A stretch of DNA of 64,000 nucleotides from Leptobrachium leishanense (Eukaryota; Chordata; Amphibia; Anura; Megophryidae), in NCBI GenBank assembly GCA_009667805.1, contig CM019072.1:39177519-39241518 (forward strand), in the 5' to 3' direction. Positions within the stretch are counted from its first letter, which is position 1. Each line of letters starts with the position of its first letter. A model generated the notes under the pieces. It did not search any database, had not been told where the DNA came from, and was given only the letters and a program-made list of their open reading frames with translations. Positions 22,200 to 33,812 of the stretch are shown here, piece by piece. The position numbers were made by a program, and so were the translations under genes.

Positions 22200-23150
22200 G
22201 AAAAAAATTCAACATACTGTTTTTCTGTTCTTCAAAATGGGCAGAAAGAAGGGGGGGGGGTTAATTTGGAATAAAAGAAAGTGATATAAAGTACAGCCAG
22301 TCTTGTTTTATTCATAAATCTAAAGGACATCCCATATAAATACACTCAAGCATTCATTTTCAAGGAGTCTAGTGACTTACCAACTAAACGTCACCACCTG
22401 CCACTGGTTTCATGTTGTATAAAAAAAAGGTTTTACTTTTATCCGTACACATTCATCGGAAGATCCTCTGCCCTTTCTGATTGTTGTGAGATGCCAAAAA
22501 AGTACGACGTAAACTCCCTGGCAGACAGAATGGCCAATATAACCGGCATCCCTTTACGGCCCAAAGCGTGATGATATCAAAGTGTGTCCTGTGTGAGTCA
22601 TGTGTTAATGAACAGTAAATAAATTCCACTTTATAATGGCTTTTATACTTTTATTCCTCCTGGATGATGGACGCCGGCTGGTTCGTACGATCTGTTTAAG
22701 AGGCTGAATATTCTCTGTACGCCGAGATAAAGCACAAGACGTATTCTACTCTGACAAGAGAACAAAAGGCTCCGCCACGTTATGTGACATTACTCTGTGT
22801 CAGACTTTTTGTCTCTGTCGAGTAGTTTTTTTTTTAAAGAGCAATGGTGAAGCTGTGTGAATCGGGGAGTCGTGGGAGGCACCGGGATTCATGTGTGATT
22901 GACAGAGTAATGTCCCCCTGCTCCTCCTTATGCCAAAAGCCGGGTTAATACATATTTTGAGTCGAAAAAATTCATGGGGAAACTCAGGGGAGACTAATTC
23001 CATCTAATCCCATGACAGCGGGATCAGGGCAGGAGCGCAGCACGCAGAAAATCCCAACCACTGCCTCCAGCACGGGGATTAACCCCATCATACAGGGGCT
23101 GCATCGAACCGCGACCAGGTCCGGAATGTCATGGACGGAGAAACCTGCTC
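22200..23150. other. No recognised feature
   Basis: Non-repetitive within the window, with a G-run at 22251-22260. No convincing gene on either strand. Confidence 0.4.
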
Positions 23151-23154
23151 TGAC

Positions 23155-23360
23155 ATTATATATATATATAGATCTGGGACACAGCAAACAGATTATAATA
23201 ACTATATCTGTATACACACACACAGAGGAATGCACGGACAGGAAATATACACACACACACACACATATGAATATATATATATACACACCCAGGACCAGAC
23301 TCATTGATTCATACATTGTCCATACACCTGCATACCATATATATATATATATCCACAAGC
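23155..23360. repeat. TA / CA microsatellite cluster
   Basis: Several short TA runs (near 23156-23170, 23270-23283, 23338-23351) and CA runs (near 23214-23223, 23250-23265) separated by unique sequence. Open frames here are artefacts of the repeats. Confidence 0.9.
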
Positions 23361-23462
23361 ACACACATAAAACACATTTTGAATCAATCATTTCTACATG
23401 AAATCTCCACCCAGGATTATTTTATTAACCTACATAAAATGGAATGATGCCCATATTTCCCA

Positions 23463-23562
23463 NNNNNNNNNNNNNNNNNNNNNNNNNNNNNNNNNNNNNN
23501 NNNNNNNNNNNNNNNNNNNNNNNNNNNNNNNNNNNNNNNNNNNNNNNNNNNNNNNNNNNNNN
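23463..23562. other. Assembly gap (100 N)
   Basis: Exactly 100 N, which suggests a default gap of unknown true size. It lies just beyond a microsatellite cluster. Translations across it are meaningless. Confidence 1.
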
Positions 23563-23889
23563 TACATTGAATATGTATGCACGTGAATACATCCTGCTGC
23601 CAAGCGGTGCTGTGACTCTCTCTAAATCTTTCACAAGCCCTGTCTTGAAATATTATTTACGTTTATTTGCTGAGAAAATGAGTGTTCTTAAGGGGAGTGT
23701 TCTGTCTTGCTGTCTTTTTTACTCTGTAACCTGATATCAATCACTACACTGCAAAGAAGAGCACTGCCTCCTACTCTTTACCATGAATGACAAGAAAGTA
23801 ATATATTCCATTAGGATGTGCGCCGGTGGATTATTAATTGATATCAAATTTGCTGCGACACAATACCCATTTATGCTAAGCAGCAGTTA

Positions 23890-24110
23890 CAGTATGTCAC
23901 AGAAGTGGGTGCACCCCTCACATTTTTGTAAATATTTTATTATATCTTTTCATGTGACAACACTGTCAATATTGCCCACAGTGTCAATATTTTGTGTGGC
24001 CACCATTATTTCCAGCACTGCCTTAACCCTCTTGGGCATGGAGTTCAACAGAGCTTCACAGGTTGTCACTGAAGTCCTCTTCCACTCCTCCATGATGACA
24101 TGCTGGCCTT
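23890..24110 (+). mobile_element. Tc1-like element fragment
   Basis: Begins CAGTATGTCACAGAAGTGGG after a TA, then 'ctcacatttttgtaaatatt' and the 'ggcatggagttcaacagagc' block. This matches the terminal region of a Tc1 family that I recall as widespread in fishes and frogs. The right part of the element is absent. Confidence 0.6.
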
Positions 24111-25050
24111 GCCCTTTCCCCCTTCCCCTCGCATTATTTAGAAAATTGTGTGAATAAATTAATTCTTTAAAAAATTCTATTAAAAGATTATAAATCTTTT
24201 AAGCTCTCTGTTTTACTTCATTCATCTCTTATCTCGGTTAGCTAGGAGCACAATAGACCTCCAACAGCCTTATCTCAACATTCACTATTCCACCTCATTA
24301 ACTGTTAAATAATGTAGAATAAATAAACAAGAGCCACAAAGCAAATCTTTTGGTAAATGTTGCATCATGGGAAAATTACACAAATTGGAAACAGGAGAAC
24401 AAAACCTAACTTTATTTTCCTTTTTACATGCAATTAGTTAAAAAAAACAGCAGCATGTGTTTTATAAGGTGGTTTTATTTGTAAAGTAATCTATTTACAA
24501 ATGCAAACTCAGAAAACAGCGCTCCCAAAGAGAAATAGAAGAGGCAGATAATATGAACACTAAAAGGTATATATAATTGATCACCCGACAGTGGGCAGCC
24601 GAGATGAAGAAATAGTTCTGTCCACAATCTTCCTTGTGATCAATATTACCGACAAAAGATACCTCTGAGTATGTCCAGGAAGTGAAAACTTTTCTTTTGC
24701 AGGTAAATAAGTCCTCTGTGTTGTCCAGAGGTGGCAGAAGCCTGGCTGTTCTCCTCCTTTGTAAGACAGGTATCGGTCTTCACTTCAATATGCCCTCAAA
24801 GAAAAAAGATGTAATAGCGTAGCCAGTATTCAAAAGTGCACACATATGGACATACCAAGGTAATGCTCTTACCCTTAACAGAACCTAAGCTGGCTCGGGG
24901 GATACTCGCTCCGAGATTGTATGTAAATGGTACAATCCTTAGAAAACCAGACCCGGCGGAAGAATCAAAGCGGTCAGCAAATGAAAATGCTTAAAAAAGT
25001 TTATTTGTCTAAACACCATATCAGGGTTACCGATCAACAAATAAACAAGA
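24111..25050. other. AT-rich stretch with a shared short repeat
   Basis: The block near 24180-24240 (TCTTTTAAGCTCTCTGTTTTAC and following) recurs at about 58520-58575. The remainder, up to the hammerhead-like motif at 25058, is unassigned and may belong to the element carrying that motif. Confidence 0.35.
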
Positions 25051-25057
25051 ATACAGG

Positions 25058-25097
25058 ACCAGACGCGTTTCGCACTATAAAGCGCTTCATCAGTGGT
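25058..25097 (-). ncRNA. Hammerhead-ribozyme-like motif (d)
   Basis: Read on the - strand: ACCA (stem I), CTGATGA (the canonical hammerhead core box), one extra A, a 4-bp stem II GCGC/GTGC with loop TTTATA, GAAA (second core box), ACGCGT (a very short or dimer-forming stem III), C as the cleavage-site base, then TGGT, which closes stem I. All three stems and both core boxes are present. The extra A between CUGAUGA and stem II departs from the standard core, so activity is uncertain. Known amphibian hammerheads often have very short stem III and reside in retroelements. Confidence 0.5.
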
Positions 25098-25099
25098 AC

Positions 25100-25632
25100 A
25101 AAAAACTATCAAACAGAGGTGTATAACCAGAGGACCCACTTATATACATATACTAATGGTGAATGAACATTCAACGAGCTTACTCGGATGAGCGACCCGC
25201 CCACTTCCGGGTCGGACGTAAATGATTTAACTGATGCCATAAAAACTTCAAATAATAGAAATAATGTATATAGCTAAAAATACTAACGCTCCTTTATACA
25301 TATAATTAAAAATAGTGGAGATATTTATAAAAAACATTGCGGGTAACTCGCAGAGATGTCATTATTGGCAAGCGGATAAAACATTGTTGTAAGACAAAAA
25401 TAACACAACCGAGAATAATATTATAAACAGAATTTCTTACTACTAAATGCTGCAATCAACTTCCACATAAACTATCAATAGACCAAACTTTATCTTTATA
25501 TAAAAAAAATGTGTTCATTTTATATTGGGTTAAAAGACCTACCCACTGCTAACACTTATACAGTGCAAGGGATGCCATCAAGTATCTGGGAGGCAAAAAT
25601 CCATATGTATATATAAAAATGCACTTTCAATA
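25100..25632. other. Unassigned AT-rich stretch
   Basis: Contains a CCCGCCCACTTCCGGGTCGG palindrome-like block near 25197-25216. It may be part of the element carrying the motif at 25058. No gene is supported. Confidence 0.35.
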
Positions 25633-25640
25633 CACTAAAG

Positions 25641-25806
25641 CAGGCCTCAAAATTTCAAGTCCCAAGCTACTAGACAGGCCTTAAGAGTTACTCGCCAGTA
25701 GTTGCCCCATCTAACCCCTATACAGCCATGCCTCTGCATTCCCACTCGCCCTCATGTAATTTCCACTCGCCAAATGCGAGCAGGCGAGTGGAAATTTTGA
25801 GGCCTG
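25641..25806. mobile_element. hAT MITE, 8-bp TSD
   Basis: A 166-bp element with exact duplication CACTAAAG at 25633-25640 and 25807-25814. Termini are CAGGCCTCAAAATTTC and its complement GAAATTTTGAGGCCTG. The word ACTCGCC recurs several times inside. No coding capacity. Confidence 0.9.
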
Positions 25807-25814
25807 CACTAAAG

Positions 25815-26460
25815 GATCCTGTTTAACCTAAAAGATGATCCAAAAACCGGGGAGCAGTTAGCCGCTACAAAGCGACAAAAAAACTAATTGTTCAGAAAAA
25901 AACCTTTTCGATATAACATATAGAGGTAATGATCATAAGAAGGTATACCTTTCAGCTAATACTATAAGGAAATATCTCCCAGCTATACATTACAATAGAC
26001 TTCTGCATATAAAAGAAAATAGGGAATACATAAAAAGATAATATTTAAACGAGCACAGTGAATACAGCTTATGTAAGTGTTTGTGTCTCTTTAACACAGA
26101 ACGGAGGGAGAAGCTACGACAGTCAGAGACAGAGTGAGATGCCCCCACTTAGTTCAAAGTACCATTGGGGTCTAAACTAAATTTTGACTTGGGAAAATTA
26201 GCTACTGATACATAGGAACCTCAACCCTCCTTTAAGTCGATACATCAATGTCTCAACCGTGTCTGGGTGCAGAGACCGCTGGTATCTTGGCTCCCCCGCT
26301 GGTACCCTCCTCCTGACCGATATTGGGATGCAGAAATGAGACACACAAATAGTGATTTCAAAACTGCGCTCCCACCCAGCGCTTATATTTTTTTTTATGG
26401 AAGAGAGACGGGGAGGGGTTGTTTTGTAAGAAGAAGTTTCGCAGAAATTTAGTTAGGTCA
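25815..26460. other. No recognised feature
   Basis: AT-rich DNA between two mobile elements. No supported gene. Confidence 0.4.
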
Positions 26461-26588
26461 ATACCGGGTGTCCATAAAGTCTCTTTACAATTTAAAAAAT
26501 TTATTACAAAGGCAAATGAAGAGACAGATAAGTAAAAATGATTACAAAATGAGACGTATATATTTAAGTGTTTTTTTTACTCATTTTA

Positions 26589-27017
26589 GGCTGGGGTCAG
26601 ACTAACGCATTTTTAACGTGCGTTTAGGCGCACTTAATCACGGCCGCAGTAGCAGCAAATGACGGGCAATGACGGCCAATATATCAAGTACGGCCACACG
26701 AAAGTCCGGCCGTGCAACGCAAGTGGAAAATGAACGCATTTTTTCGACAACGCAGAACCGCTAGTACTGACGTACAGAGTACGCTGCGGCAGCATAGCGA
26801 CATGTGTGCGTGATTAGGAGATGTCAGACGCTGCTAATGTCCAGCCTACATAACGTCCAGACGCAAGAAGTGTTTTATTGACGATCCGTAAAAATATCAC
26901 GCACGAAAATGCGCATCGTCTGACCGTTTTTGCGCATTCTGTGAAAAAATACGTCAATGCGTTTGGACGCACTTTTTTGACGGTCGCTTCGAATAATGCA
27001 TTCGTTTGACCCTAGCC
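26589..27017. mobile_element. CpG-rich MITE (GGCTGGGGTCAGACG family), copy 2
   Basis: A 429-bp element with the same inverted termini as 20381-20807 (GGCTGGGGTCAGAC and GTTTGACCCTAGCC). Flanks are TTA on the left and TAA on the right, so the target duplication is ambiguous (TA or a 3-bp site). The opposite arm of the host fold-back element shows the uninterrupted target. Confidence 0.8.
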
Positions 27018-27273
27018 TAATACACCTCTATATGGGCACCATTAGTTGCACGAAGCACATCAAGACGATACTCGATTTCATGCCATGCTTGCTGTAGCAT
27101 CCCCTCTTCAATGGTGGCAATGGCATCAGTGATCCTCTGCTTTAGATTAGTGATGTCCCGTACCTTTGTTCCATACACCATATCTTTAACATAACCCCAT
27201 AGAAAGAAGTTGTTTTTTTTCGGCGAGATATCAATTACTGCAAATGTTTACCTTTTACCTTTTGACTGAATAA

Positions 27274-27576
27274 GTGGCACCACAACTACATGACCTTCAA
27301 CCAACCATCATTTTCCAGCAAGATGGTGCACCACCACATTGGAGACTGCATGTTGGTAGGTTCCTAAATAAAACATTTCCAGACCAGTGGATTGGAAGGG
27401 ATGGCCCAATTCCCTGGCCACCTCGTTCACCAGATATCACTCCCCTCAACTTCTTTCTATGGGGTTATGTTAAAGATATGGTGTATGGAACAAAGGTACG
27501 GGACATCACTAATCTAAAGCAGAGGATCACTGATGCCATTGCCACCATTGATGAGGGTATGCTACAGAGAACATAG
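27274..27576 (+). pseudogene. Tc1/mariner-superfamily transposase, C-terminal fragment
   Basis: A 100-residue frame containing FQQDGAPPHW, the block around the second catalytic Asp in this superfamily, and SPDITPLNFFLWGYVKD. Where related transposases have the third catalytic acidic residue (PLDFFLWG-type block), this has Asn. The N-terminal DNA-binding part and first catalytic Asp are absent. An inverted, partial copy of this coding region forms the left arm of the fold-back element. Confidence 0.8.
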
Positions 27577-27767
27577 CAAGAAATCGAGTACCATCTTGCT
27601 GTGCTTCGTACAACTAATGGTGCCCATATAGAGGTGTATTAAATGAGGCAAAAAACCTTAAATATATACGTCTCATTTTGTAATAATTTTCACTTATCTG
27701 TCTTTTCATTTGCCTTTGTAATACATTTTTGAAATTGTAAAGAGACTTTGTGGACACCATATATATT

Positions 27768-27990
27768 TGGACACAGGCACAATTTTAGTTTTTTCAGGTA
27801 ATTACGAAAACATATTCAAGCTATAGTTATATAACGGATATGGCCTGAAAATGCACACTCTCAGGTTTAATTTGAAGGTATGTTCATCCAAATTGCAGGA
27901 AGAGTAGCCATTCCCCCCTTTCTAGGGACCAAAAGTAATTGGACAATTACTCCAAATGTGGAGCTGATGATGCAACACATTATTTTATCA
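27768..27990 (+). mobile_element. Tc1-like terminal fragment
   Basis: 'atatttggacacaggcacaa', then the 'ggtttaatttgaaggtatgt' and 'gggaccaaaagtaattggac' blocks, parallel to the terminal region of the Tc1 copies at 17313 and 44532 but clearly a different family. Only one end is present. Confidence 0.55.
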
Positions 27991-28329
27991 ACAGCCTAGA
28001 CCGTGGCACTGCATTGAGGAGAGACAGGGGGACTTTGGAACCTGCACCTCTGATTTGTACACCGCTAAAGGTTAAGTGAGGAGTCATAGGAAAGGTCAGT
28101 CTGGTCTTTACAGTGATACCTACAAAACATGACCATATAATGTGTAAAAATAGAAAATTGAAAAAAGTAAATGCTAAAAAAAAAATTCCCTGTTCTACGG
28201 CATAGGCATTATATGCTTTTACATTACATTATGGGTAATAATAAAACGCGTGCCTATTTTCCTTACCGACTTCTTTTTACTGCTCCTATTGTGACCCATA
28301 ACGTAGTTAACTTAGAATAATGTGGAGCT
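27991..28329. other. No recognised feature
   Basis: AT-rich DNA between a Tc1 fragment and a decayed hairpin-rich repeat. Nothing recognised. Confidence 0.4.
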
Positions 28330-28520
28330 ACAAACAGAAACACATTGCCATTGGTAATGATTCCTGGAGTCCATAGGGTTCCATGGAGCCCAGTGTCTTC
28401 CTACTGCGAATCTCACACTCGCGGGATCATGTAGGAGCCACGGAGGAAGCACAAAGGGACTCTGGGGACTTTTTGCTCCCAGTCTCCCACTGCTTACAGC
28501 GAGAGGGAGTGGCAAGGGAA
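28330..28520. repeat. Decayed hairpin-rich repeat
   Basis: Shares the 'ctggagtccatagg' palindrome and the following 'gcgggatcatg...ggagg' layout with 43995-44120, and more remotely with 59230-59460. No termini recognised. Confidence 0.4.
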
Positions 28521-28720
28521 GCTGTGCATTTAATTTACTGCGATAAGTGATTTTTCAAAAGCAAAATCACTTAATACCAGGTTTGGTATTAACTCCTTCA
28601 CAGTGGAAGACATATGGGGAATGTCTTGGGATTCTCCCGCTATATGCAGAGGACCTTCCCCTCACGTCTTCCGCTAAGTGGGCTCTCCTCTCCATACTCA
28701 CCTCTCTACGCTGATCATCT

Positions 28721-28755
28721 CTTGATAAAGCCTGATATACAGGTGAAACTAGTTG
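28721..28755 (+). other. Hammerhead-like motif, variant (e)
   Basis: TTGATAA, one extra A, a 5-bp stem GCCTG/CAGGT (one G-U pair), GAAACTAGTT and a 3-bp stem I CTC/GAG. Stem III is the palindrome ACTAGT rather than ACGCGT. Core positions C3 and G8 are changed, so it is probably inactive. Confidence 0.35.
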
Positions 28756-28855
28756 AGTGTTGGTATTTTAACATTTAACAGAAATTTTTAAAGAGATACT
28801 TGATTGGCAGAGCTGCCAGTGGGTGCGTCTATAGAAATGCAGATGAGTCTGACTT

Positions 28856-29466
28856 TGTAACGTTGGGGGCTTCCAGTCCCTCCGGTGTGCTCGGCGGCAG
28901 CATGTCTGATGCTGCTCACTTGCCAGCGCCCGGTTTAAATAGAGACAGGCAGGGAGGTGGCTGCATGAGGCGCGGCTTGAGAGGGGGGCGCAGTCTGGTG
29001 ACGCGGACCTATCAGAGGAGTCCAGGTCTTTTAAAAACCAACAGTTCCTTCTAAGCAGTGCCAGATCGTGGTTATCCATACCTGAGCTCCCTGTACCTGT
29101 ATTCTCTCGTGATTGAACCTGTTATTGACCTCTGCTTGTTTTCTGACTATTCTGCCTTCCGTTGCCCTAGACTATTTCCTTGTACTACACTCCTGCACTG
29201 ATATCGACCAGGCTATTCCCTTTGACCATTCTATACTCTGTATTCCTGATTATGGCTCGTCTGACTACCCCCGTGTTGCTGACCTGGTTTTGTATTACGA
29301 CATTGTTTTTGATTAACCATTTCTGTCTAGCTAGTATAGATATACCTGGCCAATTGTAAGGACCAGACAGTTAGGGATTCTTTTACGGCTACCCTGTTGG
29401 TAGCTTTTGGGTTCTGTGGAGTGTTGGGCTTCAAGGACTGCATGGTGGGATCCAGGAACCGTGACA
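28856..29466 (+). repeat. 5' LTR of chromovirus
   Basis: A 611-bp TG...CA repeat paired with 33813-34417. It is followed directly by the ACGATCTGGCC region, where the tRNA primer site would lie. Confidence 0.9.
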
Positions 29467-29481
29467 TTACGATCTGGCCAA

Positions 29482-30879
29482 ATGGATCCCGCAGACTTAG
29501 CACAGCATTTGAGTAACTTTGTATCCAGAAAGGACGAGCAGGACCATAGAATGGATCAGTTTGCTCTCGCCTTACAAACTATCCTGACTCGTATGGCTCA
29601 CCTGGAACCAGCTGGGGTTGCACCTCCGCCTGCTATACCTGTGTCCCCTGTCGTTCAGACTTCCCAGGTACACATGAATGCTCCTATGAGGTTTGACGGT
29701 ACTCCCTCGGAGTGCCAGGGATTTTTGGTCCATGTGGATATTCATTTCAAACTAAATCCACAAATGTTTAACACTGACATAGCCAAAGTAGGGTTCATTA
29801 TTATCCATCTGTCTGGCAGAGCGCTGACATGGGCGAATCCTCTATGGGAGGCAGAGAAGCCTATCATACTGAACTATAAAGAATTCATAGCCGAGTTAAA
29901 ATGTACGTTTAATCCTACCAGAAAGGCCAAGGTAGCTGGCAAATCTTTGTTCCGCATACGTCAAGGGAACAGGACTGTGTCTGATTATGCTATAGAATTT
30001 AAAACGTTGGTTTCTGACGTGAACTGGACTAATGAGGCTCTGGTTCTGGCTTTTATGGAGGGGTTATCAGAGTCATTGATGCATGAGTTGGCTCCTCATA
30101 AATTACCTGAGGTGTTGAGTGAACTCATAGATTATTGTATAGATCTGGATGATCAGATAAGGGACAAAAGAACACCAAGAGAGAAACCTAAGAGACCGTT
30201 ACCAAGGTTGGCCCCTGTCTTTCAGGCACCACCTAGAGAGTTATCTCCTTCCTCTGAGCCAATGCAACTAGGCCATACTAGGCTGACAGAGGAAGAGAGA
30301 ACAAGGCATCTTCGTGAGGGATCGTGCCTGTATTGTGGTGTAAAAGGACATTTACGACTTCAATGTCCTGCTCACCCTAGAATGCATGATAGGTCGAAAC
30401 TACCGAACCTAAGGCAGCTGAGGAGACAGGCCTTGGGTGTGACGTTCATGTCTCCTGTCAAAGACACTAGACTCTTGTTACCAGTATCCATAGCTTGGGA
30501 GACCAAGACCACGCATACTACCGCTTTTGCTGATTCTGGGGCTGCTGGTAATTTCATTGATGTTGAATACGCTTCCTCCATCTCTCTCCCTCTCGTTGTA
30601 AGAGAGACACCCTTAGCCGTCGAAGCCATAGACGGTAGGCCGTTATCCTGCCCCAGGATAACTCACGATACTGTTACAGTGGTTCTTACCACTGGTCTGT
30701 TGCACAAAGAAGAGATCATATTTCAGGTTATCCGTTCACCTTCCAATCCTGTTGTGCTTGGTTTCCCTTGGTTGGTGGAACATGATCCTGTTATTGATTG
30801 GGCTAAGGGAGAGATACAGTCTTGGAGTCCTGCTTGTTTTGTGAATAGTTTAATACCCATTCAGCATATTGGTGCCTGA
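29482..30879 (+). CDS. Gag-protease polyprotein of the chromovirus
   Basis: An uninterrupted 465-residue frame starting [13 protein letters not shown] 16 nt after the LTR; an in-frame upstream Met at 29407 lies inside the LTR and is less likely. The first half has the retrotransposon Gag fold region. A single CCHC zinc knuckle ([14 protein letters not shown]) follows at about residue 283, then an aspartic protease with DSGA in [12 protein letters not shown]. The frame ends in PIQHIGA just before the reverse transcriptase region. Gag and protease in one frame is normal for this clade. The frame is open, but the downstream pol is broken. Confidence 0.88.
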   Translation: MDPADLAQHLSNFVSRKDEQDHRMDQFALALQTILTRMAHLEPAGVAPPPAIPVSPVVQTSQVHMNAPMRFDGTPSECQGFLVHVDIHFKLNPQMFNTDIAKVGFIIIHLSGRALTWANPLWEAEKPIILNYKEFIAELKCTFNPTRKAKVAGKSLFRIRQGNRTVSDYAIEFKTLVSDVNWTNEALVLAFMEGLSESLMHELAPHKLPEVLSELIDYCIDLDDQIRDKRTPREKPKRPLPRLAPVFQAPPRELSPSSEPMQLGHTRLTEEERTRHLREGSCLYCGVKGHLRLQCPAHPRMHDRSKLPNLRQLRRQALGVTFMSPVKDTRLLLPVSIAWETKTTHTTAFADSGAAGNFIDVEYASSISLPLVVRETPLAVEAIDGRPLSCPRITHDTVTVVLTTGLLHKEEIIFQVIRSPSNPVVLGFPWLVEHDPVIDWAKGEIQSWSPACFVNSLIPIQHIGA

Positions 30880-33657
30880 ACACACCTACAGCTCCTCCAT
30901 TGTCTACAGAGGTTCCTGACTGGTATGCCGACCTCAGGGCTGTATTCGATAAAAGAGAGGCAGAGAAACTACCTCCACATAGACCGTATGATTGCGCCAT
31001 AGATATTCATCTAGGTACCATGCCTCCTCGAGGAAAAGTATATCCTTTATCCATAAAGGAGAACCAAATCATGGAGGAGTACATAAAGGAGAATTTGGAG
31101 AGAGGTTTTATCAGACGTACCTCTTCTCCAGCAGGGGCTGGGTTCTTTTTTGTGTCTAAAAAAAGAAGGAGATTTACACCCGTGTATTGATTTTAGGGGG
31201 CTTAACAAGATCACCATCAAGAATGTGTACCCTATCCCTCTTATATCAGAACTGTTCGACAGGTTAAGGGGATCAGCAGTATACACAAAACTCGATTTAA
31301 GAGGGGCTTACAACCTGATATGTATAAAAGAGGGGCATGAGTGGAAAACAGCATTTAACACCAGGAGTGGGCATTATGAATATCTGGTCATGCCTTTCGG
31401 TCTCTGTAATGCTCCAGCTGTATTCCAAGATTTCATTAATGATGTGCTCAGAAAGTTTTTGCAATCCTTTGTTATCATATACCTAGACGAGATACTGATT
31501 TACTCTCTCGATCTGAAAACCCACCATGAACATGTCAGACAGGTATTAGCAAAACTACTAGACAATGGTCTTTATTGCAAACTGGAGAAGTGTTTATTCG
31601 ACATTACTACTGTGAAATTTCTTGGGTACATTTTCACTCCAGAAGGTTTTGAGATGGATCCTTCCAAACTCATGGCCATCTCAGAATGGCCTCTTCCCCA
31701 AGGCCTCAAAGCCAAACAGAGGTTTTTGGGGTTTTCCAACTACTATAGGAGATTTATCAAGAATTATTCTGCTGTAGCTTCTCCTATCATTAATATGACA
31801 CGTAAAGGTCTGAAGAACCAGGTCTAGTCTTCACAATCCAAACAGGCATTCAAAGCTCTCAAACAGGCTTTCACTTCCGCTCCAGTGTTACGGCATCCTG
31901 ATCCCAGAGTTCCATTTGTTCTTGAGGTTGATGCTTCCGAGATAGGCATTGGGGCTGTCCTATCTCAAAGAGAGTCTCCAGGGAAGCCTCTACATCCTTG
32001 TGGGTTCTTTTCAAGGAAAATTATCACCAGCAGAACACAATTATGATATCGGTAACAGAGAATTGCTTGCTATTGTGTCTGCCCTGTCAGAGTGGAGACA
32101 TTTGTTGGAAGGTACTCTTGACCCTTTGTTAATAATCACTGATCATAAGAACCTTACATACATCGGGGATGCTAAACGTCTGAACTCGAGACAGGCCAGG
32201 TGGTCGTTACTACCGCCTCGGTTTAATTTTGTGTTGACTTACAGACCAGGTGACCGCAATGTAAAGGCTGATGCCTTATCTCGTCAATATGACCCGTATG
32301 AATCAAATACACAAGACCACAATCCTATAGTTCCTCCTGAACGTATTGTGGCTTCCACGGTCTTGTCAGTTTCCTCGCCTTTCCTGGAACGCCTCCAAGC
32401 AGCTGAAATGGGGGCTCCACCTAACAAGCTTTCAGATATGTTGTTTGTGCCGGAAAAGGAAAGACAAGAATTACTCATAATGTTTCATGATTCTAAACCA
32501 GCAGGTCATCCTGGTATTACTAAGACTCTTACCAGTATCTCCAGACAGTTCTGGTGGCCCACCATGCGACAGGACGTACGTCTGTTTGTTTTGGCTTGTC
32601 AAGTCTGTGCCAGAAGCAAAACCAGTAAAACCTTGCCTGTCGGTTTATTGCAGCCTTTACCCATTCATAATAGGCCTTGGTCTCATCTATCCATGGATTT
32701 TATTGTGGACTGCCGAGGTCCAAGGGCCATACTGTGGTTCTGACAGTTGTAGACCGCTTCTCCAAAATGGCTCATTTTGTTCCTTTACCTAAGCTTCCTA
32801 CAGCCAAAGAACTGGCGGTCGTCTTTGCTAAAGAGATTGTACGAATACATGGGGTTCCGACTGAAATAGTCTCTGACAGAGGAGCTCAGTTCGTCTCTCG
32901 TTTCTGGAGGGATTTCTGTGCGGAGTTGGGGGTGCGATTGGCCTTCTCTTCAGCATATCATCCACACACCAATGGGGCAGCAGAGAGGGCAAATCAGGGT
33001 CTCGAGCAGTACATACGTTGCTTTACCACACAACAACAAGACAATTGGTTGGAGTTGTTGCCCTGGGCCGAGTATGCACGTAATAACACCGTTAACGAGA
33101 CCACTGGCCACTCTCCTTTTTCTGCTATCTATGTTTTTTTTCCCTCCGGCTCTATCGCTTCAGTTTGCTGAACAGGCCATCCCGGCTCTCGATGAACATC
33201 TCACACAACTACAAGACATTTGGAGACAGATTCATGAAAACATGGAGCGCAATGTTGCTGTCCAGAAATGCAAGGCTGACAGGCATAGGTTACAGGCTCC
33301 TTCCTACAACGTGGGGGATAGAGTTTGGTTGTCCACTAGGAATGTGAAGTTGCGGGTGCCTTCTATGAAAATGGCACCTCGGTTTATTGGTCCATACAAG
33401 ATCATTCGCCACGTTATCCCTGTGGCTTATGCTCTTGCCCTTCCTAGACATATTCGCATGCACAACGTCTTCCACACCTCCCTACTGAAGTCTTTGTTGT
33501 GTAACAGGTACACGCGGGTCGTTCCTCCTCCTCCTCCTGTTCTGGTTGATGGAGAAGCAGAGTATGAGGTTAGGAAAGTTCTGGATTCTAGGCTGTTCAG
33601 GGGTGCTCTGCAGTACTTGGTTGATTGGGTGGGTTATGGTCCGGAGGACCGGTCCTG
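30880..33657 (+). pseudogene. Pol of the chromovirus (RT, RNase H, integrase, chromodomain), broken
   Basis: Domains in order: RT linker and RT (about 30900-31830), RNase H (31900-32280, with the EVDAS and TDHKNL blocks), HHCC zinc-binding region (about 32480-32620), integrase core (about 32690-33130, with VDRF, SDRG and AERANQ carrying the three acidic residues), GPY/F-type region and a C-terminal chromodomain (YEVRKVLDS...LVDWVGYG, near 33565-33650). Breaks: a frameshift in the A-run near 31160, a TAG stop at 31825, frameshifts near 32015, 32700 and 33135 (T-run), and an early TGA at 33656. In the RT active-site box the second Asp of YxDD is Glu (31489-31491). It cannot encode a working Pol. 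Confidence 0.88.
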
Positions 33658-33812
33658 ATTCCTGCTTCCAACATGTCTGCCTCTAGGTTGGTCAGGGCGT
33701 TCCATGCCTCGCACCCCGATCGCCTCGGGGGTGCTCGTCCTGCCACTCGCCCCAGTGGTCGTCCTGCCACTTGTCCTGTTGGTCATCAGGTGGCCTCCTG
33801 TGGAGGGGGTAC

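Larger units (their letters stand above)
26464..27760. mobile_element. Fold-back mariner-like element
   Basis: Outer termini GGGTGTCCATAAAGTCTC and its near complement GAGACTTTGTGGACACC. The left arm (from about 27018 up to about 27212, resuming left of the MITE) is an inverted copy of the right arm, including transposase coding sequence: 'cttctttctatggggttatg' on the + strand at about 27450 has its complement near 27190-27210. The element is therefore an inverted duplication of one transposon end. A MITE at 26589-27017 sits in the left arm. Confidence 0.8.

Noticed and set aside
22984..23634. Frames across the microsatellites and the N gap
   Set aside because: Composed of TA/CA repeat translations or unknown residues.
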